A DNA stretch of 64,000 bases from Onchocerca lupi. Its lineage: Eukaryota > Nematoda > Chromadorea > Rhabditida > Onchocercidae. The stretch covers positions 26,389 to 90,388 of the forward strand of contig JAOVVO010000308.1 in the NCBI GenBank assembly GCA_028564675.1, given 5' to 3'. The notes below the pieces were generated by a model, which saw only the letters and a program-made list of their open reading frames with translations, was not told where the DNA came from and ran no database searches. Below, one piece after another: positions 38,721-52,071 of the stretch (position 1 is its first letter; every line of letters starts with the position of its first letter). The position numbers were made by a program, and so were the translations under genes.

Positions 38721-40209
38721 TTCATCTCATAATTTTTAGAATTTATTATAATTTTTTCTAAGCGAGTGAAGTTTGATTATTAAAATTGTTGGTAATAATA
38801 AATTTATAACTGCCATAATTGGTCAATTATCGATGTATGGGATTAGAAATTTTATGGAAATATCAAAGAGAAATTATTCATTGTCTGCTATCCTTATTTC
38901 ACTGTCACAAACCAATTTTGACAATTCAATTTCAAGATTCATTGAAGTAATAAGAGCTTTCACTTAAAATTTAGCCAATTTGAATCAAGCATTAGATAAG
39001 TGGTTATATCAAAATGAAATAATGTAAATTACTAATAAAAAGCAAAATGATTCCAAGTGATATATAATAACTTTTGATAAACAAACGGAAATTATTTTTG
39101 TTCCTCTTTAAAATTTAAATATTTGTTTATTGAAGTTGAAATTTTTGAAAAAAAATTGCTGTGAATAAGTACTGGAAATAAATTTCTTGCGAAGAAATTA
39201 ATTCTTAGAATTAAACATGCACAGGTAATTTCTGAGCGATTAAAACTTCTCGACCAATTATTTACACAGTAAAAATTATTTCTATATTAATTATTTATGT
39301 ACAATATGTGTGTATGAAATTGCACTACAAATTTATAAGATAATTTTTCTATTTAATCTGAAACTTTAAACAAATTTCTGATGTAATTACATTTCTGAAT
39401 TAGGGAAAATTAAATTCCACTCTTTGCATGAATGCTGCAAAATGAAATAATTTGAGCGAATTTAAATTAAAGTGACGAAAACATTTCCTCACTATCTTCT
39501 TATATTTCAATTGAAATTCGTTCATTCTCTTTTGTTAAACTAGGTTAAGTGATTTTACATGTAGAAAAAATGATAATATTGGAAATAGAATAAATAAGGA
39601 TTAAACTAAGACTTGCCAGATTTTTTGTGTTCTAAAGTAATTTTGAAAACAAAGAATATTTTATCATCGTTGCAATTTTTCAACAAAAAATTTGCATAAT
39701 AATTCACTAAGAATGAGATTAATTTATGAAAATTGAATAATTTATGATTAGAAGGTGATAAGCTATAAAATCAAGAAAGGTCATTGATTTCACAATTAAT
39801 TTTGATCTTATAAAATGCATTTCAAATTGAACGAATAATATATTCTTACTAATTTAATTTAGTCCAATTTTTTAATCCAAATACAACGCAACAGCAAGAT
39901 GAGAAATTCTTTCGTCAGAGATTTTTTTTTTCCCTGAAATTTCTAATTGATTTCTTTTAAATTATATTCCTAAAAAAATGTAAATTTCATCCGATAAAGA
40001 GAAAAAAAATCAATTCTATGATGGAATTATATGTAAAAGTTAGAAAAAGTTTGAATAACATTTCTGATGACAAGTATTTGGGAATAATTTGAAACGAATG
40101 ATTGACTGACAATTTAGTATCAGGCGGTGTTAGTCAAGAGTACAAATTGCTCATCCTCCTTATTTAATGCAATATTGAATTTTCCAAGTAGATAGCTTGT
40201 CAAATAAGT

Positions 40210-41000
40210 AATTTAACCAAAAGTGATAAAAAAAAATTTTTCGAAATGTTCATAATTTTCAATTTTCAAATTTCACTCTGATTGATTCATTTGGGATTCG
40301 ATAATTTGGAATCACATCTTGACTGATTGACAAATAGCTAATTAATTTTTAATATTCATGATTGGTTAGGAAGGAATGAACAAGTAAACAAGCTTATCAA
40401 ATAACAATCTAAATTGATAAAAAAAATTTCGAAAAATTCATAATTTTCAAATTTAACTCTGAGTCATTTGGGATTTACATCTTATTGGATAGATAGTTTG
40501 TACCTTACTGAATTATCTATTAATTAATTAGAAGAAAATGAAAAACTAAACAGTGAATTAAAACATTACAAATAAATCGATATTTCAAAAGAGCTATGAC
40601 ATATAAAAAGAATTTCGAAAAACGATTCAACTTTACATCGCTGGGATCAGGTGGCTGGAATTACATTTTAATGAATTGATGGAATTACTAATTAGTTTTT
40701 GATATGTGTCAATTAATTAGGAAGGAGTGAAAAATAAACAGCGAATTGAAATTTATAAAAAAATCGATATATTAAAAGGACCATGACGGATAAAGAGAAT
40801 TTCAAAAAATTCGCAATTTTTAATTTTCAATTTAATTGTACATCATTTGGAATTCGATGGTTAAAATTACATCTTAGTGGATCGATAGGTTGCACTTTAC
40901 TTTACTGCTAATTAGTTTTCGACAAATCATGATTAATTAGGGAAAAATAAAAACGATTTGAAATATTTTATAAATAAAATCGATATATTAAAAAGACTAA
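40210..41000. repeat. Four decayed tandem copies of a unit of about 190 bases
   Basis: Copies begin near 40220, 40413, 40598 and 40786. Each starts with GATAAAAAAAATTTCGAAAAATTC or a variant. A TCATTTGGGATTCGAT block and TTACATCTTRNTGGAT follow, then CTAATTAGTTTTYGA..ATGATTAATTAGGAAG. The later copies end with AAATCGATATATTAAAAAGAC just before the next begins. Confidence 0.75.
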
Positions 41001-41215
41001 TGCAACCAAATTTCTCACCCATCTAAATCGTAGATATTTGTGGCCGTGTAAAATATAAGGCCTTAAAAGTTCATTTCTTTTCCGTTTTGAAGAATCAAAT
41101 CCATTCTGTCCTTCTCTTTTCCCTGTTTCGCCTTGCACATATTTATACGGAAGGATGGCATTTAACGAAGTATTCGTTGTCGTAATTTCAAATGCATTTT
41201 GCAAATTGAGTTATT
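40990..41215 (-). other. Candidate exon-like island upstream of the LEV-10/EAT-18 locus
   Basis: A minus-strand open frame (41204 down to about 41020) is less A+T-rich than its flanks and ends at a good splice donor, AGATGG then GTGAGAAATT. The encoded stretch includes KYVQGETGKREGQNGFDSSK. I see no clear acceptor upstream, so it could be a first exon or noncoding exon. It lies about 5 kb upstream of, and on the same strand as, the LEV-10-like gene. Confidence 0.25.
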
Positions 41216-41469
41216 CAAACTAAGAAATGCGAAATTCTTGCGAAAATGGGCTGCTTTTCTTTTTTTTTTTTTTTTTTTTTACATTTCTTTCTCTGGCAAT
41301 ATTTCTGCTCGGGAGGAAAAAAAAATCCTTTTTTAATCTCTCTCTCAAAAGGGACAGCTTAAATTTTCAGAAAGAGAAAGAGTAAATTTGAAGAAAAGCA
41401 AATATTATGAATTAGGCTTTGGAAATTTGTATAAAATTTTGGCACCAAAAAAATTAAAATAGTAAAATG

Positions 41470-41870
41470 TATTTAAAAAAAAAAAAAGGAGTGATTGGAA
41501 ATCGCAATTTTTTCTAATTATCCGACAACATCTTTGAAGTAAAATTTTCATTTTTTTATTAAAAAAATTGAAATTTATTCCTTGTTATTACTACTAAAAA
41601 TTCATTCTTAAATTCTTAACCCATTTCTAATCGAATTCTTAAATTCCTAAAATCTGAAAGAAAGCATTCAAAAATGGAAATTATGTATAAAATTCTCTTG
41701 ATAAGATTAAAATTAAAAATCAAATGTATAAAAAAAAGTGATTGGAAATCATAATTTCTTAAATTATTCGTCAATTTTTTTTAAAGAAAAAATTTTTCTT
41801 TTTAATAAATAATTAAAATTTATTCTTTGTTATCATTTTGTTCAAGATTCATTCTAAAAATGGGGATTTT
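41470..41870. repeat. Imperfect duplication with a 247-base period
   Basis: GTGATTGGAAATCGCAATTT (from 41491) recurs as GTGATTGGAAATCATAATTT (from 41738). Both are followed by ATTATYCG, an A/T-rich spacer, and AATTTATTCYTTGTTAT. Confidence 0.65.
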
Positions 41871-43389
41871 TGAAGATTCATTCAAAATCTGCAAGAGAGC
41901 TTCTGAAAATGAGAATTTTTCAAAAATACTAATCCTATCATTATTATTTATTTGTTTAAATTTAAGGCACTATCATTATCATCATTTTTTTTTTCGAAAT
42001 TTAAGTTGGCACTCTATTATTATTTTCAAGTTTATTTTCCTATTTAGTGGAATGGAAAAAATTTACAAAATTTCTATATTAAGATTTGTAGAATCATTTT
42101 TCTTTCGTTATTTATATGTATTCAGAATATAGCAGTTTTATAGATTGAAATATTTCGTTGAATAGTATTTGGCTTTATGGGGGTGAAAAAATAAATTTTA
42201 CACTTCATGCGATTAATCAATAGATTTCATCATAAAGTGATACGTGAAACTTATCGTATCTACGTGAAATTTTTAAAGAATAAATATTTCAACTTCATTA
42301 ATTATCTCCTCAGTTGTTCGTTTTAATTTTTTACGCAACTATCATTTATTGAAAATATTTTTTCCATCATATATATTTACTATTGGCATCTGACCTGAAA
42401 AAGCAAATGAAAACAATTTGCAAGATAAGATTTATGTGTCGAAATTATTTTAATTAAAAGTTTTAACTTTGGAATATATTTTTACTTTTTTTTGACATTT
42501 TTATTCCAACGGAAACTTTTTTTGTAGAAAAATATCATTCATTTAATTTTTCATGACTAAAGCCAATAATGCATCTTTCATGTTTCTCAAAAATTTGTGC
42601 TTGATATTATTCATATCGTTAGGGTAAAGATTATAAATGGAAAATTTTAGGCTTTTGGCCATACTGGGCTTTTTGTATGATAAATGTCATTAATCAGTCG
42701 AAGTCTCTGAAGCAATAAATTTCCAAAAAAAAAAAGAAAATTCGAATTTTTTAGTTTGATATTTTCTAGAACTGATTTTACGGATTAAGAAATTTTGTAT
42801 TAAAATAATGAATGGAAGTTTTTGAAAAAATAATTTTGAAATGTTCTAAAAATTCAACCAATTTTTTTTTTTTTTCAAATTTTTTCTCTTTATATTGCAT
42901 TTATTGATTTTTTGACGAATGGAACCAGAAAAAAAAATCGAAAAGTAGGGAAAGTGTAGAGAAAAAAAAAGATTTGAAATGGATTAGAGGAAAGAGCGAT
43001 GATTTGCTTAAATTTGAGAACGAGAATTTTTATTCAAATTTCAATTTTGACACTTTGATAAATTGATTCTGAACAGCTAAAAATATTTTTCTAACTGCAT
43101 TTTGCATTTTTTCCACCAAAATTTTTGATTTGTGCAAACTTTACTGAAAAAAATTGGCTAACTTCAGATTTGTCGCAATCGCACTGCAACAGAAGGAAGT
43201 GATTCTCAAAAGGCGAAATTGAGTACGAAAAATTGTTATTCTTAACAATTGCTATCGAATGTAGAGTGTGAATAGAAGAATTATGTAAATTCAGAATGCA
43301 TCTGCTTGAGCAATTGGCTATTATGTCTGGAATAAGGCACAAAACATCATTCAGTATTTATTTGATATATGAGGATAGAGGGAATATGC

Positions 43390-43870
43390 TATTCATCTAC
43401 CGCATCATTTTATTGATATTTGCGATATGATTGCGATATTTCATGTAATTGCGATGTGGATGATAATGTAATAATTGCTATGCATATGATAATATAAAGC
43501 TTGTGATGCTTCATATACTTGCGACATTTATGACAATGTGATACTTGAGATATCTATGATAATATGATGCTTGCGATAAAAATTCATAAACTTGCGATGC
43601 CTATGATAAGATAATACTTGCGATATCTGTGATTATGTATTGTCTGTGATAATATCCTTGCGATGTCTGTGAAAATGTATTACTTGCAATGCCTACAGTA
43701 ATTTGATAGTTATAACATTTCCAATATTTGCAACAATTATGATAACTTCTATCTTGTGATGTTCGTGTTTTATGATTTTTTTGAAATATTTGCAGCACTT
43801 GTAATAATATCTTATGACACTTGTGACACCTCGTATTTATAATTTGCTTATATTACATACAATATCTATG
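43390..43870. repeat. Degenerate minisatellite, unit about 30 bases
   Basis: Variants of CTTGCGATATCTATGATAATATGATA repeat more than a dozen times (for example at 43500, 43530, 43570, 43590, 43615 and 43660). Substitutions are scattered, so the array is old. Confidence 0.7.
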
Positions 43871-44239
43871 ATATTTGCATAATTATTACAAGAAAATCAA
43901 ATTGAAGTATAATTTCATTTTTCTGTTGAAAATAAACTGAAAAAGGAATAATAAATTGAGATTTGGTCTGAATGATTGTTATGATTAGCATGTAAATTAC
44001 TGATTTTATTATTCAAATAATAAATAATACTGGATGTTAATTACAAGAGAATATACCATTTTCATTAGAGATAATGATAAGATCTTGATATCACAGTTAT
44101 ATTAATACAAAATTATTTTTTCCTGAAAAAATTTTGCAAAAGAAATGCATTTTTACTGATACCAATCAATTATTTTGCTCCAAAACTTCAATAAATCAAG
44201 ATTTTCTTAAAATTCATAATATTTTACCGATTTTTCTCT

Positions 44240-44470
44240 TCTTTAAATTTTAAAAAATTGAAATTTATCAGTGGCATCATAAATCATTTTAAATATCCTT
44301 GATTTTTTATTTTTCCTTTACCTCTCCCATATGCAATTAATTTCTATTTGTTTTTTTCTAAATTTTAAAAAAAACTGAAATTTATCAATGTTGTCAAAAA
44401 TTATCTGATTTCGTTCCATTTTCATGTTTTTTTTTTTTTTTTCCTCCCTATATGTAATTAATTTCGATGT
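44240..44470. repeat. Imperfect duplication with a period of about 120 bases
   Basis: AAATTTTAAAAAATTGAAATTTATCAGTG recurs as a close variant. Both are followed by TTTTTCCT..CTCCC or TTTTCCTCCC, then ATATGYAATTAATTTC. Confidence 0.6.
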
Positions 44471-44725
44471 AGAAACAAACGATTATAAAAAATATCAGAA
44501 ATGCAATAATGTTCACAATTATTTTTTTGTTAATACTGTTTCAAGTCAAAACTATTAAACTGACTGGTGACATATTAATTTGACAACAAATGACAATACG
44601 ATGTCATTTATCATTATTTGCTAATGTTTCAAATTAATACTTTTGTCAAAAATTTAAAAATGAAGGATAAAAAATTCAAAAAAAAATTTTTTTTACGTAA
44701 TTAAAACTAAATAAAGTTTTAAACA

Positions 44726-44828
44726 ATGAATTTTCAAGTATTATCACAATACAATGCCACATTATCTGCTATTACTACTACCACTCCAAGGAATAATCAA
44801 ATTAATTGTTTACTCAATAATTATCAAG
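44726..44828 (+). CDS. Candidate orphan first exon (hypothetical)
   Basis: An ATG frame of 34 codons (MNFQVLSQYNATLSAITTTP...) ends at a GTAACTG donor in phase 1. It stands out weakly by codon-like composition (ACTACTACCACTCCAAGG). No phase-1 acceptor partner was identified. It cannot join exon 2 of the SLC22 gene directly, which needs phase 0. It may be chance. Confidence 0.2.
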
Positions 44829-44999
44829 GTAACTGATGCAAGAAAATTATATGTAAAACATATGATTTGATTCAGAATCATTATTTCTTTGATATTTTGC
44901 GAAGTTGGCATAAACTTCAAACCTAATTATAATTTTCATATATATGTATCATATATTTTTATATTTTACAAAGAAAATTGAAAATTTATGGTAGTGAAA

Positions 45000-47470
45000 T
45001 TTTTTAAAATCAGCAATAACTTGGACGATATATGAATATAAATCAAAAAAAACATCATACTTTGGCTCAAATTATTTACTTTGATTCACATTAAACTCTT
45101 AAATTTTAACTAATCTCACATTAAAAATCAAATTCGACCTATTTTCTTTGATAAATAAGAGAACCATTACACTTTGACCTAAATTATTTACCAGGTCTTA
45201 AAGTCCAACTAATCTCACATAAAGTAATGAAATTTCAAATTTCAAACAAAACATCCTTTTTTTTTTTTTTTTTTTCAAAGAGACACAACAGTAACAACAA
45301 ACCGATAATTCAGTTGAGCAGTATTCTTTTCTACCAATAACAAAGCAAAGAATAGCGCAGTGAACTGCTCTGTCGCATTGAATTGCGAACAGTTACTATT
45401 GTTGCATTGCTTTTCGCAATTGATAATTCTCATCATATCAATAAAAAAAAGATCTTTTTCCAAAAGATTTTAAAAGTGGAATTGAAAAATTTTGTGATTT
45501 ACAACAAAAATTAAGAATATGTGGAAGTAAAATTTTCCAAAATCAACAAACAACTTGCAAAATCTATGAATTCAAATCAAAAAATAGTTTTATTTACAAC
45601 TAGCATAATCCATTCAATACATGATCATTTTTCAGATGTTAATATTTATTCTCATTCCTAACGTATTTATTTGTACTCGCGTCAACGTATATCTTACAAT
45701 AAACAATAAATTTACTCTAATTAATAATGAGTTAACAGTTATCACTTGAAATTTATAACTAATAATAAAATTAGCATAAGAAATATTTTAAGAAACATAA
45801 AATTATACTTTCATAAGAATTTACTTGCAAGGATGATATGAATTGATTAATTGCTTATGTCTGAAAGAAAATTGATTACAACGATGATTTGAAATGATTA
45901 ATTGATTATATTTGAAAGAAGCAAATTTTTAAACTTCCGAAACTTATGGAATATAAAACATTTCTAATGTGAAAACTTTATAATTTTCCCACAACTTATT
46001 TTAGATATATGTTTTCAATTAAATCCTGAGGATTATCCAAAAATGTTTCTATAAAAGCATACTAGCCATAAAAGATGATACTACTTTGCTTTCGTAATAT
46101 TCATGAGAATAATTTTTGCTTGCTAATACTTGTTACATCAAATTAAAATGAAATTGAAGCTTGTCAAGAAGCAATCGACACAAAACTTATCATTTCAAAC
46201 TTATCAATGCTTCACTCTTTATCAATTCTGTCACTTCTATCAATATTTCATTCAGCCGAATTTTATTAATCAACGTTAAGCGAAAATAATGTATCATTAT
46301 TTATAGAAATTGGATCTATTCTTATTATCAATCATTATATAAAAATCTGATATAATTCAAAACAAAATTTTTCAATTCTTCTAATTGCATAAATTATAAA
46401 ATCACACAAATTAAAAAAGTTATCAGATTTGAAAATTATATCTCCAATATTAATACAGTACTAATTAATTGCATTGTAATGAATTTTTGAAGATTTCGAA
46501 TTATTTTTTCCAAATTTTAATTTCTTTCTTATCAGAAATCGATATTAGAACTTTTTTATAGTTTCATGAAGATAGAACATTCGAAAGTGCATGTTTCATC
46601 TGTCGTACTTCTTATTATATCATCTGATAATTGAACATATCAAGCAGAACTGATTAATTCGAAATGAAAGAAATAAGTATATTGGACTTTGCTAATTGTT
46701 CCATCTAAAGTGAGCCTTATTCATTGATAATAAACAAAAACGTTTTCTTTTTCTTCTTATTCCGGTTTTAATTCTAAAAGGAATTTAAAAAATCAAAAAT
46801 TATTTGTTAAAGAAAAGAAAAAAAAAAGCCTATATTTCGTTAATTTTGTCATTTTGAATCTTCTTCAATTTCTTCATCAAACCGACTTATCAATATTGTC
46901 ATATTTCACAAAACTTGTTGATCAAAATTCTTCTTTTTCTTCTGATTTCCTACGAAACTGGTACGTCCATTTCGTAAATACTGTTCACTTTTTAATTTTT
47001 ACTAATTTCAATTTTATGATTATCGAATTCATCCATTTACTTTCTCCTTCTTCAATTAATAAAACTTAACTTTAGTAGAGAAATAGCTAAAAGGTTTTTG
47101 GAATTCAGAATTTAAAAAAAAATCCTTTCTTCTGTAAATAAAATCGTTTTTTAAAAATTGAAAATGTCTTCAAAGTATATCGAATTAAATACGCTTTCTG
47201 TTTCCATCTAATTGCAACTTTCAAGTGTCGAATATTTTTTTATATTTTTTTTTAAAAATTTCTTTTGTTCCCAGTCATTTGTGTCGTGTAGATTTCAAAA
47301 TGACAAATATTCGATACCTGAAATATCTGCCCAAAAACTTTATCAACTTTTTTTTTTTCAAAGTTTTTCAACAGTAGTGCTTTCTCTAAGGAGCTGTGTG
47401 AAACTATGTTTGAAATGTTTGTTGCAAAGCCTGCAAGCAGCTATTTGTTGGCAGCAAACTATCGCTTGAT
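45000..47470. other. Intergenic stretch, no supported gene
   Basis: There is a doubled segment at about 45060-45210 (ACACTTTGACCTAAATTATTTAC against ACTTTGGCTCAAATTATTTAC). A cysteine-rich 62-codon minus frame at 45275-45463 shows no recognisable fold or splice context, so I do not call it a gene. Confidence 0.4.
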
Positions 47471-47645
47471 AATTTATTAGCAATTAATTAGCAGATTAAG
47501 CTATTATCTACTAGCAATTAATTAATTAATTAATAAGCTAAATTACAACGACTACGATAGCAATGCTGCTGTGCATGCTTAGATGCAAGAATTAAATGAT
47601 TTGTGGTCAAAGTATAATCCTTGCATAAAGTGCATGAGATCATTA

Positions 47646-47694
47646 TGCATGCATTCAATACATCAAGTGGCTATAAATAGATGTATTGCATGTA
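47646..47694. repeat. Imperfect hairpin
   Basis: GCATGCATTCAATACATC and GATGTATTGCATGTA can pair over about 14-15 bp with a bulge, around a loop of about 15 bases. The stem is shorter than a typical nematode pre-miRNA. It lies in intergenic sequence. Confidence 0.3.
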
Positions 47695-50600
47695 GTTAAT
47701 TTTGAAGTTCTATTAATATTGCGCAAATGCAATTCGAAACAGTTTAACAGATGATAAGCTAACAAACGCTTGTGTTTTTAGAATTTTATTTCATTAATTA
47801 TCGAAAAAAAAAAATGAAGTCGTAATTTCGTAATCTTTCGTAAAATAATTTCGTAATTTTACAGTAAGCATACAATCAGTTTATCGAACATCAGATATTT
47901 CATTGTCTTTAACTATAATTGATATTAATAATATTATTTGAAAAAAAAAAAGTCCATGATGCATTTATATCATTTACGTCAATATTTACGTCATGCCCAA
48001 TTTCGCCATCTACTTATTGAAAAATTTAATCTAAACCTCATCCATTCAAGCTGTTGCTGTATTAATATAATAGTAATTACCCTTAAGCTTTATTAAGTAA
48101 AAAATTCATTTAAATTTTCAAATTTTCGATTAGGAATGGAAAAGTTTTGTATTTCTCAAATTTTTAATTCCTAATTTTGCTGACATTAAAGAAGAGATCA
48201 TTAGCAAACTCAAATGCAATTTTCAAATAAATTGTTTCACTGATAACTGTTTTTTTTTTTTTTATTTTTATATTCAAATATCATTTTCTATTCCAATTTT
48301 ATTTAAGCTATCATTTTTAAATACCTTTCCTATTTTGAACCAAATATTTCATAGCTTCTATATTTTATGAACGACTAACTTGTTTTATAAACGTACATGT
48401 ACACGTAAAATTCCTACACAATTGAAGTTTATAAATATTTTTTTCATATCTGAGAAAATTTTTTGAGTATTTATATTTCTGTTAAATTTTAATTCATTTA
48501 AATTTGCATGTTAAAATTTAATTAATCATTTTTTATTTTATTCATTCATTTTTTTTTTTTTTTTTTGAGAATAATAATCATTGCAAAAATTGCGCTTGTA
48601 TCAAAAACAAAGCTATTATTTCAAATAATTTTTTTAAACTTTTGAAGGTTTTAAATTTTTTTGCAAAACTTTAAATTTCTTTTTATGAGATTAAGATTAA
48701 ATTCCAAGAAAAATAGTAGTTAATCTTCATTCTCTTAGATAATGGTGTTTTGTAAGAGATTTCTGACTGCTAATTTGATTTTCTAGTGCCTCTATCATGT
48801 AAAATAATCCCAATTACTTTTGAAGTATCTGGCAAACATATTATTTGAAAACAAACAACTTATTTCAATCGTCAAGTTTTCCATTCTTCTCGATCAGTCA
48901 TCATCATCATCATCATCTGTCCAATATTATTTATCAGTTTCTGAAGAATTTTGATTTTGCTTATTTGCAAAAATTAATCTGGCACGAAAATTTTATTTGC
49001 ATTGACTTTTTAACTTTTAATTACATAAATTAAAATTTTTAACTTTGAGCTACTTTTCAAAATAATTTCTAAATGGATAATTTCTCTAAAACATATTATT
49101 ATCATCTTTATCTTTTCGAAATAAAAAAAAAAAAAAAAAGACTATGATACTAATATGCAGTTTGAAACCTTGGTACTTTGTTGCAAAAAAATATTCTCGA
49201 CCAATTTCCAAATAAATATAGCTATTCTGATAACCAGTGATCAAAGTGATAAAAATTATCAGTGATAGTGATAATATATATATATATACCACATTACAAT
49301 GCTATTTTTCCATCTAATTTTTACTTCATATCTTATCACATCTCGGAATTACAATGCTAATCTTTATAGGATACTACGTTTGATTTACAATTTTAAATAT
49401 TAACAATATAGTGATAATTTATTAAAATGATAGTGATAATAATAATAATTCATCTTTTCATTCTAATACATTCATTAATCATAAAATTCATAAAGGAAAT
49501 ACGAAAGAAATCTCTAAAAGAATTCAATACGAAATCAAATTTGCTGAAATTTATGGAATTATTCCAATAAAATTATAGGAAATATTACAATTATTAGCTT
49601 AATAAAGATTCATTTTTATCATGAATTCTTCTTTTTCAAATGAATCAATTTTTATTCTAACATACGCATGTGTAAAAAATGAAAATAAAATTTCGTAAAA
49701 GTAATTTCAGATAATTTAGTAAAGATATCAAAATTTATTATCTCTGTTCATCTGTTATTTATTATCATCAAAATTCTTAGCAAAATCTCTTATCTCTGCT
49801 TTTTAGTGAGATATCATCCAACACCCCTTAAATGGTATTGTTCCGGTATTCCTGTATGATGTAATCTCAATGACCTGATATTTGAGATTCAGAAAGTTTA
49901 AAAAATATTCTCGTCGTGATATAAGATCTCATCATTTCATAAAAATTTCAAGAAATGAATTTAGAAATTTGATTATCTTTTTCTTTTTGCAAATATAAAT
50001 CAAACTTTCGTTTAATCGCCTAAAAATCATTATTTTCAAAATAGTTTATGAAAAAAGAAAAAAATTTTTTTTCTTGAAATTTGATAAATTCTTGTTGAAA
50101 AATTTTAATTCAAATATTTAATAACGTATTAATAAAAATTAGGAAAGTTTTTGAATTCTTAATTATTAGCAACATACGATTAATAATAATATCTAAATTG
50201 TGTTTCTTACATTATTTATCATAATTTACAGTCAATATCATTCTTGATTTTCAGTTTTTAATTTTTAAGCCAAAGATTTTATCATGATTTCATTACAGAA
50301 TATTTTGATTTCAAAAAAAAAAAAAAAACAAAAAACAAACTTACCGGTTATTTCATAAATTCCTTAAAATTTAGAAAATTAATAATTTATAATCAAATAT
50401 ATCATATGTCTTGAGTGAAATCTGAAATTTGAAATTTAATAGAATGAAATCAATATTTTCTTTTCTTAATTAAGAAAAAGAAAGAAACAATTTGATATTT
50501 TATTCTAAAAAACAGTCATAAATAATTTAAAAAATTCAATTTTTAGGTAAAATCGACGTTGACAATCTATTTAATTATTGTTATTCAATCTTTCTCTCTT

Positions 50601-50780
50601 CTTTTTGCTTTTTTATTTGCAATATTCTTATTTCATCAAGTTTTACTTAATTTAATTCGAGCTTTTACTTCTGCTACTCGATTATGATTCTGATCGGAAT
50701 CTTAAAATTTAATTTTCTTTTTTTCTAAAACAAACTTAGTAATGCATTTATTTCAAGTAAGATATTGGCTATGCTATATT

Positions 50781-50955
50781 GAATGTGATATATTACATAC
50801 ACATTACGCAGGTTTAGTTTTCGTCTCACGTAGATTACTAGCATAAAGCGTACGTTAGATATAATACATTACGTAGACTTAGCTTCAATTCACGTAAAAT
50901 ATTAGCATGAAGTGTATTACGTCTACATTAGATGTGATATATTACGTGAATTTAA
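50781..50955. repeat. Tandem repeat of about 73 bases, 2.3 copies
   Basis: GATRTRATAYATTACGTA, AGYTTCARTTCACGTAGA and TTASTAGCATRAAGYGTA blocks recur in the same order. Copies start near 50784, 50857 and 50930. Confidence 0.65.
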
Positions 50956-52071
50956 TCAAAAGAATGGAAAATTTCGCAATAATCAAAAAATCAATAAACA
51001 GTAAAAAGAAAAAAGATCAGAATTCAATCACTAAACAATTTTCCTTACCTAAAAAATATACATTAATTTGTCATTTTAATATATGTTGATGTTTTACACT
51101 AATGAAGGCAGATGCTATCTTTCGTTTTCTTTTTTTTTTTTTTTGTAAAATTTTCATTTTTTCATCGAAAAATATCTTCCAAGAATTTTTCCAAATTTAC
51201 TATCATTAATCATAACCATTGAAATGAATTTCTTAAAAAATTTTCTTATTTATGAAAATTTTACGAGTTGAAGATAAAAAGCAAAGTATAAAATTTGCAT
51301 ACAGTAATGATAATAAGCATCGATATTTTAATATTGAGATGAAATTGTGCTTATTTTTGTCTCATTGTGATAAGAATATATTTGATATGAAAAATTATCT
51401 TGGATTTTAAATTTAATGATTTAGTTACGCTAATGTTGATTTAATTATGAATTTTAAGTTGAATTTTCGAATTTCTTGTGTAAATAATACTTATAATATT
51501 TTATATTATCATGAAAATTTTCTGTTATATCAATATAAGCAATTAGATTAGTTATAGTAATAAGATATTACGATTCAATATTTATATATTTATATACATA
51601 ACCGAATAACTAGAAAAATTTTTTATATCATATCAATCATTCAGTAATGTCCTCGTCATAAAATATTTGCTGATTAATTAATCATTTTTTTAATCGCCTG
51701 ACAAGTAAAAAAGCGCTAAAATCAGCCCAATATCATAATAAATCAACTAATTTTGGAAAGAATTTAAGGAATGAAAAACTTGAAAGTATTAAAATTAGGA
51801 TTGAAATGAGAACGTTTGCAAATTCTCTTGCAAAAATTCTTTAGATAGGTTATAATCATCCGTGATAAAATGCAAAAAGTAATGCAACAGTTCTTATTTC
51901 CAGTAAATAATTCTGTTCTAATAAAAATTTTGTGTAATTCGAAAAAAAAATTTTAGTTAAAATTTTAGTTAGTGTATCAAAGGACAACGATAAAAAATTT
52001 ACATTTGCAAAATTGCGTTTGGATAAATCAAAGTGACAAAACCAAATATAACAGTAGCACAGAAAAAAGAG
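50956..52071. other. Upstream flank of the SLC22 gene
   Basis: This is A/T-rich sequence expected to hold the promoter of the plus-strand transporter. I do not see a convincing specific element. Confidence 0.35.

Noticed and set aside
41827..42132. 101-codon Phe/Ile-rich plus frame
   Set aside because: A/T-rich random frame overlapping one copy of a tandem duplication; no splice sites or domain.
43091..43342. 83-codon minus frame with several cysteines
   Set aside because: No signal peptide or spacing pattern that I recognise, and no flanking exons.
45275..45463. 62-codon cysteine-containing minus frame
   Set aside because: Considered as a small secreted peptide, but the N-terminus is charged and not a signal peptide.
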